From the NCBI GenBank assembly GCA_902805855.1, contig CADCUJ010000103.1, positions 1 through 64,000 on the forward strand: 64,000 bases of DNA. The letters are read 5' to 3'. Of the stretch, positions 18,562 through 31,785 are shown one piece after another. The notes under the pieces are model-generated. The model was not told the origin of the DNA and made no database searches. It saw only the letters and a program-made list of their open reading frames with translations. The stretch's first letter is position 1; every line of letters starts with the position of its first letter. The position numbers were made by a program, and so were the translations under genes. Source of the stretch: an uncultured Nocardioidaceae bacterium (lineage in GTDB: Bacteria; Actinomycetota; Actinomycetes; Propionibacteriales; Nocardioidaceae).

Positions 18562-19216
18562 CGCTCCAGCAGCACTCGCCCTGGCCGCCGTACTCCTGCT
18601 CACCGGATGTGGCGCGTCGACGCCGGAAGAGGCTGCACCCGCGACCGGAGTCACCGTCGAGGACGACGACGGGATGCACGGCGCGGTGCTCGCCGAGCAG
18701 TACCGGATGCCGGACGTCTCACTGACCGCGACCGACGGATCGGCGTACTCGCTCTCCCAGGGTCCCGATGCCGCGCTGACGCTGGTCTTCTTCGGCTACA
18801 CGCAGTGCCCGGACATCTGCCAGGTGGTGATGGCCGACATCACCTCCGCGCTGGCCCGGCTCGACGCGCCGACGCGCGAACAGGTCGCGATGCTGTTCAT
18901 CACCAGTGACCCGGCCCGAGACGACCCGGCGACCTTGCGGGAGTACCTCGACCGGTTCGACCCCTCGTTCGAGGGACTGACCGGTCCACTGGCGCGGATC
19001 GTGCGGGTCGGCGAGCGGCTCGGCGTCGCCATCGAGAAGGGCCCGCGGCTGCCGTCGGGAGGGTACGAGGTGGCGCACGGGACGCAGATCGTCGGTGTCG
19101 AGGCCGACGGCCGCGCGCCGATCGTGTGGACTCAGGGGACATCCGCCGAGCAGCTGGCCCACGACATCGTCCGGCTCCTCGACGCAGGTGGCGACACCCG
19201 TGGGAGCGCCGGATGA
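18554..19216 (+). CDS. SCO1/SenC-family lipoprotein
   Basis: The GTG at 18554 gives 220 residues. The N-terminus has a lipoprotein signal ending in LLLTGC (Cys19). A thioredoxin-like fold follows with FFGYTQCPDIC, the Cys-x3-Cys copper motif of SCO proteins, and a distal His in VAHGTQIV. SCO proteins deliver copper to, or maintain thiols of, cytochrome c oxidase subunit II. The gene overlaps trpA and lgt at its two ends. Lgt would attach the lipid to this very protein. Confidence 0.88.
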   Translation: MRSAPAALALAAVLLLTGCGASTPEEAAPATGVTVEDDDGMHGAVLAEQYRMPDVSLTATDGSAYSLSQGPDAALTLVFFGYTQCPDICQVVMADITSALARLDAPTREQVAMLFITSDPARDDPATLREYLDRFDPSFEGLTGPLARIVRVGERLGVAIEKGPRLPSGGYEVAHGTQIVGVEADGRAPIVWTQGTSAEQLAHDIVRLLDAGGDTRGSAG

Positions 19217-20109
19217 CCTTCGCCTCCATCCCGAGCCCAGGCGAAGGGGTCTGGTACCTCGGCCCGGTGCCGATCCGCGCCTACGCGCTGTGCATCGTCC
19301 TCGGCGTCGTCGTGGCCATCTGGATCGGTGAGCGGCGCTGGGAGGCGCGAGGCGGGCGTCGCGGTCAGGTCGGCGACGTCGCGATCTGGGCGATCCCGTT
19401 CGGCCTGGTCGGTGGTCGGCTCTACCACGTGATCACCGACTACGAGCTCTACTTCGGGGAGGGACGAGAGCCGATCACGGCGCTCTACGTCTGGCAGGGC
19501 GGCCTCGGCATCTGGGGTGCGGTCGCGTTGGGGGCCCTCGGCGCGTACATCGGGTGCCGCCGCGCCCAGATGAGGTTCCTCCCGTTCGCCGACGCGGTGG
19601 CACCGGGCATCCTCGTGGCGCAGGCCCTGGGTCGCTGGGGGAACTGGTTCAACCAGGAGCTGTTCGGCAGGCCCACGTCGCTGCCGTGGGCGTTGGAGAT
19701 CGAGCCCGGGTCGCGGCCCGAGGGCTACGAGCAGTTCGAGACCTTCCATCCCACCTTCCTCTACGAGTTCGGCTGGAACCTGGGGATCGCCGCACTGGTG
19801 GTCTGGGCCGACCGCAGGCTCAACCTCGGATTCGGCCGGGTCTTCGCGTTGTACGTCGCCGGGTACACGGCCGGGCGGGGGTGGATCGAGCACCTGCGGA
19901 TCGACGACGTCCAGCTCGACGACGTCTTCGGCCTCCGGGTCAACGTGTGGGTCTCGATCGTGGTCTTCCTCGCGGCCGTGTCCTACTTCGCCGTGTCCTC
20001 CCGGCGGCATCCCGGGCGCGAGGCGACGGTGCTGCGGGAGCTGGAGGACGAGCCGGCGCCGGGTCCGGACGGGGATGACCGGGCCGACCGGGACAACCAG
20101 GTCAGGTGA
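19213..20109 (+). CDS. lgt: Prolipoprotein diacylglyceryl transferase
   Basis: This 298-residue membrane enzyme attaches diacylglycerol to the lipobox cysteine of lipoproteins. The signature GRWGNWFNQELFGRP is the Lgt motif, and the early VGGRLYHVITD carries conserved catalytic-side residues. About seven membrane helices are visible. The C-terminal tail is charged, rich in Asp and Arg, and cytoplasmic. lgt after trpA is a common actinobacterial order; here an SCO1-like lipoprotein gene lies between them, with overlaps on both sides. Confidence 0.95.
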   Translation: MTFASIPSPGEGVWYLGPVPIRAYALCIVLGVVVAIWIGERRWEARGGRRGQVGDVAIWAIPFGLVGGRLYHVITDYELYFGEGREPITALYVWQGGLGIWGAVALGALGAYIGCRRAQMRFLPFADAVAPGILVAQALGRWGNWFNQELFGRPTSLPWALEIEPGSRPEGYEQFETFHPTFLYEFGWNLGIAALVVWADRRLNLGFGRVFALYVAGYTAGRGWIEHLRIDDVQLDDVFGLRVNVWVSIVVFLAAVSYFAVSSRRHPGREATVLRELEDEPAPGPDGDDRADRDNQVR

Positions 20110-20144
20110 GGCTCGCCTTCGGTGAAATCGTCACCGCGGGCGGC

Positions 20145-20150
20145 TAGTTT
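20145..20150 (+). promoter_or_regulatory. -10 element of the VIT-family gene (leaderless type)
   Basis: TAGTTT lies seven bases before the ATG at 20158. It supports this start over the in-frame GTG at 20122. Confidence 0.45.
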
Positions 20151-20157
20151 CGAGGTC

Positions 20158-20883
20158 ATGACCAGCGAGGGACCCGCCGCGACCGCCATCGACCACGAGC
20201 ACCCTGATGTGACCGGGGGTTGGCTGCGGCCGGCGGTCTTCGGCGCCATGGACGGTCTGGTCTCGAACCTGGCCCTGGTGGCCGGTGTCGCCGGTGGTAC
20301 CCGGGACGCCGGCGACTCGGCGGCCGTCGTGCTCGCCGGCCTCGCCGGCCTGGCCGCCGGCTCCTTCTCGATGGCCGCGGGGGAGTACACCTCGGTGGCC
20401 AGCCAGTCGGAGGCCGCCGCGCGGGAGATCGAGAAGGAGCGGGTGGAGATCCTCCGAAATCCGGAGGGCGAGGCCCGCGAGCTCGCCGCGATGTACGTCG
20501 CCAAGGGGGTCGACCAGGACCTCGCACTCGACGTCGCCCGGCAGATGCACCGCGACGTCGACAACGCCGTCAACGTGCACGCACGCGAGGAGCTCGGGCT
20601 CGACCCCGACGACCTGCCCTCGCCGACCGTCGCCGCCGTCTCCTCCTTCCTGTCCTTCGCCCTGGGAGCGCTGATCCCGGTGTTGCCCTACCTGCTCGGG
20701 GCCTCGACCCTGCTGCCCGGTCTGGTGGTCACCTTGGTGGCGCTGTTCGGATGTGGTGCGCTGGTCACCCAGGTGACCAACAAGTCGTGGTGGTACGGCG
20801 GCCTGCGGCAGACGGTCCTCGGCCTGGCCGCAGCGGGGGTGACCTACGCCATCGGCGCGGCCGTCGGCACCAGTCTCGGCTGA
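20158..20883 (+). CDS. VIT1/CCC1-family transporter
   Basis: This 241-residue membrane protein has the vacuolar iron transporter fold. The first helix segment is GAMDGLVSNLALVAGVAGGT, followed by AGSFSMAAGEYTSVASQSE, the signature of the family. A charged amphipathic middle region (about residues 82-145), rich in Glu, could bind metal as in plant VIT1. Three more helices follow. In bacteria these proteins are expected to move iron or manganese, but the substrate cannot be read from the sequence. Confidence 0.88.
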   Translation: MTSEGPAATAIDHEHPDVTGGWLRPAVFGAMDGLVSNLALVAGVAGGTRDAGDSAAVVLAGLAGLAAGSFSMAAGEYTSVASQSEAAAREIEKERVEILRNPEGEARELAAMYVAKGVDQDLALDVARQMHRDVDNAVNVHAREELGLDPDDLPSPTVAAVSSFLSFALGALIPVLPYLLGASTLLPGLVVTLVALFGCGALVTQVTNKSWWYGGLRQTVLGLAAAGVTYAIGAAVGTSLG

Positions 20884-21000
20884 AGCGGCTGATGTTGTTG
20901 TAGGCTTGCACGACTCTGCATGGGCCAACGTCGTCCCGCGGATGACCAGACCCGTCGAGCGCCATCCCGGGCTCGGCGTCACGACGACGGAGAGTGACGC
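20884..21000 (+). promoter_or_regulatory. gltB: Leader region of gltB
   Basis: This 117-base gap holds a TAGGCT -10-like element at 20901-20906, which would give a leader of about 90 bases, and the ribosome binding site GGAGAG just before the gltB ATG. A short inverted repeat, CGAGC and GCTCG, lies in the leader. No known riboswitch was recognised. Confidence 0.3.
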
Positions 21001-25543
<4,543 letters not shown>

Positions 25544-25551
<8 letters not shown>

Positions 25552-27010
25552 CCCCAGAGGCTTCCTCAGGGATGGCCGCGAGGTCGCCTCGCGACGTCCG
25601 GTCACCGAGCGGGTGCGGGACTGGAACGAGGTCTATCCCGGGGGCGCCGGTCGGGCCCTGCTGCCGATCATCACCAAGCAGGCCGGCCGGTGCATGGACT
25701 GCGGGATTCCGTTCTGTCACCAGGGATGTCCGCTCGGGAACATCATCCCGGAGTGGAACGACCTGGTCTGGCGTGACGACTGGGAAGGCGCGATCGAGCG
25801 GCTGCATGCCACCAACAACTTCCCGGAGTTCACCGGCCGGCTGTGCCCTGCGCCGTGCGAGACCGCGTGCGTGCTCGGCATCAACCAGGACCCCGTGACG
25901 ATCAAGAACGTGGAGGTCGCGATCGCCGACCGAGCCTTCGACTCCGGCCACGTGCGGCCGCAGCCGCCGGAGTGGCTGACCGGCAAGACGGTGGCGGTGG
26001 TCGGGTCCGGTCCCGCGGGTCTGGCCGTGGCCCAGCAGCTGACTCGTGCCGGTCACACCGTCGCCGTCTACGAACGAGCCGACAAGATCGGTGGACTGAT
26101 GCGCTACGGCATCCCCGAGTTCAAGATGGAGAAGAAGTACCTGGATCGCCGACTGGACCAGATGCGACGCGAGGGCACCGTCTTCCGCGCCGGCACTGAG
26201 GTCGGGGTCGCGATGACCGGGGCCGAGCTCCGCGATCGCTTCGACGCCGTGGTGCTCGCCATCGGGGCTACCGTCGCGCGCGACCTCCCGATCCCCGGCC
26301 GCGAGCTCGGCGGGATCCATCAGGCGATGGACTACCTTCCGCAGTCGAACCGTGCCTGCCTCGGAGAACCCGTCGAGGACCAGGTCGTGGCGACCGGCAA
26401 GAACGTCGTGATCATCGGCGGGGGCGACACCGGGGCGGACTGTCTGGGCACCGCCCATCGGCAGGGTGCAGCCTCGGTGACCCAGCTGGAGATCATGACC
26501 CGGCCTGCCCAGGAGCGCCCGGAGACGATGCCCTGGCCGACGTACCCGATGACCTACCGGGTCTCCTCGGCCCACGAGGAGGGCGGTGAACGCGTCTACG
26601 CGGTGTCCACCAAGGAGTTCCTGGGCGACGAGGCCGGCCACGTGCGGGGGCTGCGGCTGGTCGAGGTGCAGCTGCGAGAGGGCCGCTTCGAGGAGGTGGC
26701 CGGCTCCGAGCGCGAGATCCGGGCGGAGCTGGTGCTGTTCGCGATGGGGTTCACCGGGCCGCAGCGCGACGGCGTGGTCGCCCAGCTCGGTGTCGACCTC
26801 GACAGCCGGGGCAACGTGGCCCGGGACGCCGCCTACATGTCGAGCGTGGACGGGGTCTTCGTCGCCGGTGACGCCGGACGCGGACAGTCGTTGATCGTGT
26901 GGGCGATCGCCGAGGGCCGAGCCTGTGCTGCCGGGGTGGACAGGTACCTGACCGGCGCGACGACGCTGCCCGCGCCGGTTGCGCCGACCGAGCGTCCGCT
27001 GCTGGTGTAG
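25544..27010 (+). CDS. gltD: Glutamate synthase small subunit
   Basis: This 488-residue flavoprotein feeds electrons from NADPH to GltB. The N-terminus has two cysteine clusters, [17 protein letters not shown] and [12 protein letters not shown], which hold the 4Fe-4S centres. FAD binding is by [20 protein letters not shown] binding is by [13 protein letters not shown], and the closing FAD motif is [11 protein letters not shown]. Overlap with gltB implies coupled translation of the heterodimer. Confidence 0.96.
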
Positions 27011-27015
27011 CGGAC

Positions 27016-27021
27016 TACGCT
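27016..27021 (+). promoter_or_regulatory. -10 element of pyk (leaderless type)
   Basis: TACGCT lies six bases before the ATG at 27028, in the 17-base gap after gltD. Pyruvate kinase may therefore have its own promoter. Confidence 0.45.
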
Positions 27022-27027
27022 CGGTAC

Positions 27028-28476
27028 ATGCGGAGAGCCAAGATCGTCTGCACCCTCGGCCCTGCGACGTCGACACCGGAACGCGTCCGGCAGCTCGTCG
27101 ACGCGGGGATGGATGTGGCCCGGCTGAACCTCAGCCACGGCACCCATGACGACCACGAGGAGGTCTACCGGCTGGTCCGCAAGGCCGCGGACGAGTCCGG
27201 CAGGGGCGTGGGTGTCTTCGCGGATCTTCAGGGTCCGAAGATCCGGCTCGGCAAGGTCGCGGACGGTCCCGTCGAGCTGGAGGAGGGGCGTACGTTCACG
27301 ATCACCACCCGCGACGTCCCCGGCGATGTCGAGATGTGCTCGACCACGTACGACGGCCTGCCCGGTGACGTCTCCGTCGACGACGAGATCCTCATCGACG
27401 ACGGCCAGGTGCGGCTGCGGGTGACCGCCGTGGACGAGACCGACGTGCAGTCTGTCGTCGTCGTCCCGGGCCCGATCAGCAACCACAAGGGCATCAACCT
27501 GCCCGGCGTCGCGGTGTCGGTCCCGGCGCTGTCGGACAAGGACATCGAGGACCTGCGCTGGGCACTGCACCTGTGCGTGGACTTCGTGGCGCTCTCGTTC
27601 GTCCGCTCTGCGCACGACGCCGAGGACGTGCGCCGGGTGATGCGGGAGGAGGGCGTCTTCCTGCCGGTGATCGCCAAGATCGAGAAGCCGCAGGCGATCG
27701 ACCACCTCGACGAGGTGGTGGCCGCGTTCGACGGGTTCATGGTCGCCCGCGGGGACCTGGGCGTGGAGTGTCCGCTGGAGGACGTGCCGTTCCTTCAGAA
27801 GCAGGTGATCGAGAAGGCCCGGGTGAACGCGAAGCCGGTGATCGTGGCCACCCAGATGCTCGAGTCGATGATCACCAACCCGAGGCCGACCCGCGCCGAG
27901 GCGTCCGACGTGGCCAACGCGGTGCTCGACGGCGCCGACGCGGTGATGCTCTCCGGTGAGACCAGCGTCGGCCAGCACCCGATCGAGACCGTCCGGACGA
28001 TGGCGCGCATCGTGTCCTCCACCGAGCGCCACGGGCTGTCGCGGATGGCGGGCATCGACTGGGACCCACGCACCCGGGGAGGTGTGATCGCCAAGGCGGC
28101 CTGCGAGGTGGCGCAGCGCGTCGGCGCGAAGTACCTGGTCGCATTCACCCAGAGCGGCGACTCGGCCAAACGGCTCTCACGGCTTCGGGGCGAGATTCCG
28201 GTGCTTGCCTTCACCCCCGAGTCGGTGGTGCGCTCACAGCTGTCCTTGACCTGGGGCGTGGAGACCTTCCAGACCGCATCTGTCGAGCACACCGACGAGA
28301 TGGTGCGCCAGGTCGACGAGGCGCTGCTGCACACCGGTCGGGTGCAGGAGGGTGAGCTGGTGGTGATCATCGCCGGCAGCCCGCCGGGCATCCCCGGGTC
28401 GACGAACGCGTTGCGGGTCCACCGGATGGGCGACGCGATCAACGAGGTCGCCCCTGCCTACCGCCGCCTCTCCTGA
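27028..28476 (+). CDS. pyk: Pyruvate kinase
   Basis: This 482-residue enzyme transfers phosphate from phosphoenolpyruvate to ADP. The opening RRAKIVCTLGPATSTPERV, the substrate loop LNLSHGTHDDH, FADLQGPKIR, the catalytic Lys in IAKIEKPQA, and the metal-binding MVARGDLGVE are all visible. ATQMLESMI and GADAVMLSGETSVGQHP complete the barrel. The C-terminal allosteric domain is present at normal length. A tRNA gene follows on the opposite strand. Confidence 0.97.
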   Translation: MRRAKIVCTLGPATSTPERVRQLVDAGMDVARLNLSHGTHDDHEEVYRLVRKAADESGRGVGVFADLQGPKIRLGKVADGPVELEEGRTFTITTRDVPGDVEMCSTTYDGLPGDVSVDDEILIDDGQVRLRVTAVDETDVQSVVVVPGPISNHKGINLPGVAVSVPALSDKDIEDLRWALHLCVDFVALSFVRSAHDAEDVRRVMREEGVFLPVIAKIEKPQAIDHLDEVVAAFDGFMVARGDLGVECPLEDVPFLQKQVIEKARVNAKPVIVATQMLESMITNPRPTRAEASDVANAVLDGADAVMLSGETSVGQHPIETVRTMARIVSSTERHGLSRMAGIDWDPRTRGGVIAKAACEVAQRVGAKYLVAFTQSGDSAKRLSRLRGEIPVLAFTPESVVRSQLSLTWGVETFQTASVEHTDEMVRQVDEALLHTGRVQEGELVVIIAGSPPGIPGSTNALRVHRMGDAINEVAPAYRRLS

Positions 28477-28494
28477 CGGGGACTCGGCTCACGG

Positions 28495-28568
28495 TGCCCC
28501 GAGTGGGATTCGAACCCACACTGGGTGGTGTTTGAGACCACTGCCTCTGCCGGTTGGGCTATCGGGGC
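28495..28568 (-). tRNA. tRNA with anticodon CAA (tRNA-Leu by anticodon), short variable loop
   Basis: The minus strand folds as a full cloverleaf of 74 bases. The acceptor stem is GCCCCGA with TCGGGGC, the anticodon stem is GTGGT with ACCAC around the loop CTCAAAC, and the T arm is GTGGG-TTCGAAT-CCCAC. The anticodon CAA reads UUG leucine codons, and the discriminator base is A. The variable region is only about five bases, CCAGT, although bacterial leucine tRNAs normally carry a long variable arm. The genomic sequence after the discriminator is CCG, so CCA is not fully encoded. The gene is convergent with pyk. Confidence 0.88.
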
Positions 28569-28589
28569 TCTCGCAGAACGGTAACCGAC

Positions 28590-29441
28590 TCAACGACAAG
28601 CACGCTCGAGCAGGGCGTTGGCCCGTACCTGGGTTCGCAACGACGGGACCAGGGGCACTGTGCGCAGCTCGTCGTCGTGGAACCGGAGCTCGCTGCGCCA
28701 GGCGAACGTCTGGCTGCTCTGACCCAGCGCGTGCTCGTCGCAGCGGAGCGGGCGAAGCTCCACCGGGTACCAGCCGTGCTCCGACCCAGAGCGCAGCACC
28801 GAGGGCTCGGCGAGCCGGAGGTCGAACATCACCGACCCCCGGAGGCGAGCCACCTCGACCTCCGCGCTGCCGCCACGGCGGGTCAGGTCGAGCCTGCCGA
28901 CAAGGTACGACGACCTGCCGACCCCGGCACGTCGCCAGGTGTCGTCGAGAGCGACCCCGAGCCGGTCCCCGACGTACTCCTTGTCGCAGGAACGTCGCCA
29001 TACCTGTCGCAGGATCGCCTGTCCGAACGGATCGAGTCGTGAGCGGGCCGTCGTAGCGCCGACCTCGACCAGACCGTGTGCCGGCCCGGAGCCATCCGCG
29101 CAGACCGGGGGCGGCAGGCTCATCCGCAGGTCGAGCGTCTGCCCGGGGGCGATGGTCGTGTCGTAGTCCTGCCGGTAGCGACCGCCGTACCCGACCCAGT
29201 CGACGCCGATCCCCGTGGGGGAGAGCACCTCGTCGTCGTGGTTGGTCACTCGCAGCAGCGCCCGGCGGGTGCCTTCGTCGGAGCGGTACTGCAAGAAGGA
29301 CAGTGACACCGAGGGCGACGGGGCGACGACGGGCTCGTCGGCCGGAGGATCGGAGCCGGGGCTGCAGCCGAAGGTCATCAGCAGGGCGGCTGCGCACCAG
29401 CAGAGGGCCGTTCGGCTTGAGCCGAGGCGGCGGACGTGCAT
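28590..29441 (-). CDS. Hypothetical lipoprotein
   Basis: The ATG at 29441 gives 283 residues with a signal ending in LLMTFGC (Cys26), a lipoprotein lipobox. The mature part has no domain I recognise. It seems all-beta in places, with SLSFLQYRSDEG near the start and pairs of cysteines that could form disulfides outside the cell. An upstream start at 29486 would cover the promoter of the divergent regulator gene and is rejected. It is divergent from the PdtaR-like gene across 32 bases. Confidence 0.72.
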   Translation of the reverse strand: MHVRRLGSSRTALCWCAAALLMTFGCSPGSDPPADEPVVAPSPSVSLSFLQYRSDEGTRRALLRVTNHDDEVLSPTGIGVDWVGYGGRYRQDYDTTIAPGQTLDLRMSLPPPVCADGSGPAHGLVEVGATTARSRLDPFGQAILRQVWRRSCDKEYVGDRLGVALDDTWRRAGVGRSSYLVGRLDLTRRGGSAEVEVARLRGSVMFDLRLAEPSVLRSGSEHGWYPVELRPLRCDEHALGQSSQTFAWRSELRFHDDELRTVPLVPSLRTQVRANALLERACR

Positions 29442-29447
29442 GGCCTC

Positions 29448-29453
29448 ACTATG
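29448..29453 (-). promoter_or_regulatory. -10 element of the lipoprotein gene (leaderless type)
   Basis: CATAGT on the minus strand lies six bases before the ATG at 29441. Confidence 0.4.
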
Positions 29454-29459
29454 CCGCAC

Positions 29460-29465
29460 TAGCCT
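29460..29465 (+). promoter_or_regulatory. -10 element of the PdtaR-like gene
   Basis: TAGCCT lies eight bases before the GTG at 29474, a spacing one to two bases longer than at most other starts in the window. Confidence 0.4.
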
Positions 29466-29473
29466 GGGTTGCC

Positions 29474-30094
29474 GTGAGCTCCACACCGCCCGTTGCTCGC
29501 GTGGTGATTGCCGAGGACGAGACCCTCATCCGGCTCGACCTCGCCGAGATGCTCGAGGAGGAGGGGTACCACGTCGTCGGTCAGGCGGCGGACGGGGAGA
29601 GGGCCGTCGAGCTCGCCGAGCAGCTGCGTCCCGACCTCGTCCTGCTCGACGTCAAGATGCCCAAGCTCGACGGGATATCGGCAGCCGAGCGGATCGCCGA
29701 GCAGCGCATCGCCGCGGTGGTGATCCTGACCGCCTTCAGCCAGCGGGACCTGGTGGAGCGGGCGAGGGACGCCGGTGCGATGGCCTACCTCGTCAAGCCG
29801 TTCACCAAGGCCGACCTGGTGCCCGCGATCGAGGTGGCGCTGAGCCGGTTCGTCGAGCTCAGGCAGCTGGAGTCGGAGGTCGAGGGACTGAGCGACGCGC
29901 TGGCGACCAGGAAGCAGGTGGACCGGGCAAAGGGCGTGCTGCAGCGCCAGCTGCGGCTGAGCGAGCCCGAGGCGTTCCGCTGGATCCAGAAGACCGCGAT
30001 GGACCTGCGGGTGTCGATGCGGCAGGTCGCGGACGGTGTGCTGGCCCACGGCCCCACGCTCACCGGCAGCGCCGAGCCCCGAAGCGAACCCTGA
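29474..30094 (+). CDS. pdtaR: ANTAR-domain response regulator (PdtaR-like)
   Basis: This 206-residue protein has an N-terminal receiver with acidic pocket IAEDETLIR, phosphoacceptor Asp in LVLLDVKMPKLDG and Lys in AYLVKPF. A coiled-coil link of about 25 residues leads to a C-terminal ANTAR RNA-binding domain, VDRAKGVLQRQLRLSEPEAF. PdtaR proteins act after transcription starts, by binding nascent RNA. The usual partner is an orphan histidine kinase such as PdtaS, which is not in the window. The gene symbol is assigned by similarity to the mycobacterial protein. Confidence 0.88.
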   Translation: MSSTPPVARVVIAEDETLIRLDLAEMLEEEGYHVVGQAADGERAVELAEQLRPDLVLLDVKMPKLDGISAAERIAEQRIAAVVILTAFSQRDLVERARDAGAMAYLVKPFTKADLVPAIEVALSRFVELRQLESEVEGLSDALATRKQVDRAKGVLQRQLRLSEPEAFRWIQKTAMDLRVSMRQVADGVLAHGPTLTGSAEPRSEP

Positions 30095-30314
30095 AGCCAG
30101 CCTGAAGCCAGCCCTGAAAGGGGCCCCGGAAGCGAGCCTCACGAGCGAGGGGGAGGGGCGCAGCCGCAGGTCACGATCTGACAACGACAGAGTGGAGAAT
30201 TCGGGCGAGGTCAATGACTATGTGCCGTTGACCGGCTAGGTTCGCTCCATCACAACTGACGTGGGACCTTGCCGAACGGCCGGTCCCGCACTTACGTCCT
30301 AAGACGGAGGCTCA
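30095..30314 (+). promoter_or_regulatory. livK: Upstream region of livK with promoter and leader hairpin
   Basis: This 220-base gap holds a possible promoter, TTGACC at 30228-30233 and CACAAC at 30251-30256 with a 17-base spacer. An inverted repeat follows at 30261-30268 and 30282-30291 (GTGGGACC against GGTCCCGCAC, one bulge), and GGAGG lies shortly before the livK ATG. The hairpin would sit at the start of the message. No known riboswitch was recognised. The -10 is weak. Confidence 0.35.
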
Positions 30315-31634
30315 ATGAAACGCCCAACCCGCGCCTGGCGCATGGCCTCAGCCCTCGCGGCGACCGCGCTGGTGCTGACTGCCTGCGGCGGGGAGACCGA
30401 AACCCCCGCCGGCAACGAAAACACCGACTCCGCCAGCCCGACCGAGGACGAGAGCGGGGGAGACACCGGGGGAGACAGCGGCGCGGTGCCCAAGGGTGAC
30501 GGAACCCTCACCTTCGGAAGCCTGCTGCCCCAGACCGGCGACCTCGCCTTCCTCGGCCCACCGGAGTTCGCGGGCGTCGACCTCGCCGTCGAGGAGATCA
30601 ACGAGGCCGGCGGCGTGCTGGGCAAGGATGTCGCGGAGGTCGACGCCGACTCCGGAGACGGCACGCCCGACATCGCCGGTGCAGAGGTGGACAAGCTACT
30701 GAACGCCAACGCGGACGTGATTATCGGTGCCGCTGCCTCGGGTGTCTCGATCACGGTCATCGACAAGATCACCGGAGCGGGGGTCGTGCACTTCTCGCCG
30801 GCGAACACCGCCGCGGGCTTCGACACCTACGACGACAACGGGCTGTACTTCCGCACGGCTCCCTCCGACGTTCTCCAGGGAGAGATCCTGGCGAACCTCG
30901 CGATCGAGGACGGCCACGACAACATCGCGATCATGGGTCGTCAGGACTTCTACGGCGAGGGACTGTCCGAGCGAGTTCAGGAGGTCGTGGAGCAGAAGGG
31001 CGCCACCGTCAGCGAGTTCGTCCTGTACGCGGCGGACGCGCAGAACTACACCGCCGAAGTAGCGCAGGTCGCCGCTTCCAAGCCGGACGCGCTCGTGCTC
31101 GTCGCGTTCGAGGAGACCACGAAGATCATCCCGCAGCTGATCGCCAAGGGGATCGGCCCGCAGGACATCCAGATCTACTTCGTGGACGGCAACCTGGCCG
31201 ACTACTCCGAGGAGAACTTCGACCTGTCCGGCGTCAAGGGCACCGTTCCGGGCGCTGCTGAGCCGGACCCGGAGTTCATCAAGCGGGTCAACCAGGTGAA
31301 CAAGCCGTTGGACGAGCTGACCTACGCGGCGGAGTCCTACGACGCCACGATCATCAGCGCGTTGGCCGCCATCCAGGCGGGTAGCGACTCCGGCAAGGCC
31401 ATCGGTTCGGAGATCGTCAACGTCACCAAGGACGGCACGGAGTGCACGACGTTCGCCGACTGCGTCAAGCTGCTCGACCAAGGTGAGGACATCGACTACA
31501 AGGGCCCGTCCGGTCCCACCGACATGACCGACACGGGCAGCCTGGTCGCTGGCACCTACGCCATCCAGGAGTACCAGAAGGGCAACACCTACGAGCAGGT
31601 CGACTCTGTCTCCGGTGTCGTTCCGAGCGGCTGA
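30315..31634 (+). CDS. livK: Branched-chain amino acid-type ABC substrate-binding lipoprotein
   Basis: This 439-residue protein has a lipoprotein signal ending in LVLTACGG (Cys24). A low-complexity acidic linker (about residues 29-60) is followed by a type I periplasmic-binding fold, opening with LTFGSLLPQTGDLAFLGPPE. Ligand may be leucine, isoleucine or valine, or another amino acid or amide, since this family is broad. It is the binding protein for the livHMGF genes on the opposite strand, which are convergent and separated by a strong terminator. Confidence 0.9.
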   Translation: MKRPTRAWRMASALAATALVLTACGGETETPAGNENTDSASPTEDESGGDTGGDSGAVPKGDGTLTFGSLLPQTGDLAFLGPPEFAGVDLAVEEINEAGGVLGKDVAEVDADSGDGTPDIAGAEVDKLLNANADVIIGAAASGVSITVIDKITGAGVVHFSPANTAAGFDTYDDNGLYFRTAPSDVLQGEILANLAIEDGHDNIAIMGRQDFYGEGLSERVQEVVEQKGATVSEFVLYAADAQNYTAEVAQVAASKPDALVLVAFEETTKIIPQLIAKGIGPQDIQIYFVDGNLADYSEENFDLSGVKGTVPGAAEPDPEFIKRVNQVNKPLDELTYAAESYDATIISALAAIQAGSDSGKAIGSEIVNVTKDGTECTTFADCVKLLDQGEDIDYKGPSGPTDMTDTGSLVAGTYAIQEYQKGNTYEQVDSVSGVVPSG

Positions 31635-31649
31635 CCCAGCCGCCGTATG

Positions 31650-31666
31650 GCTGGTCAGCGACCAGC
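31650..31666. repeat. Inverted repeat after livK
   Basis: GCTGGTC-AGC-GACCAGC is a perfect 7-bp inverted repeat, 16 bases after the livK stop. Its CTGGTC half-site is shared with the larger inverted repeat upstream of livH. It may be an operator-like site, or only a small hairpin before the terminator. Confidence 0.5.
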
Positions 31667-31680
31667 AAAGCACCGAAGCA

Positions 31681-31721
31681 CCGAAGGCCCGGCCGCCACG
31701 GCCGGGCCTTCGGGCTTTCTT
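31681..31721 (+). terminator. Strong intrinsic-type terminator between livK and livF
   Basis: A perfect 14-bp stem, CCGAAGGCCCGGCC with GGCCGGGCCTTCGG, encloses a five-base loop (GCCAC) and is followed by GCTTTCTT. It lies between two convergent genes and could stop transcription from both sides, although the T-rich tail favours the plus strand. Confidence 0.88.
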
Positions 31722-31785
31722 CGGCGCTGCTTTGTGGGCTGCTGCTGGGCTGCGGTTGACCGGCGGTTGACCGGGCGGTGACTGC

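Noticed and set aside
30095-30314. ANTAR-type paired hexaloop RNA target for the neighbouring PdtaR-like protein
   Set aside because: One stem with a six-base loop (ACGAGC) exists, but the loop does not have A1 and G4, and no second loop of the pair is found.
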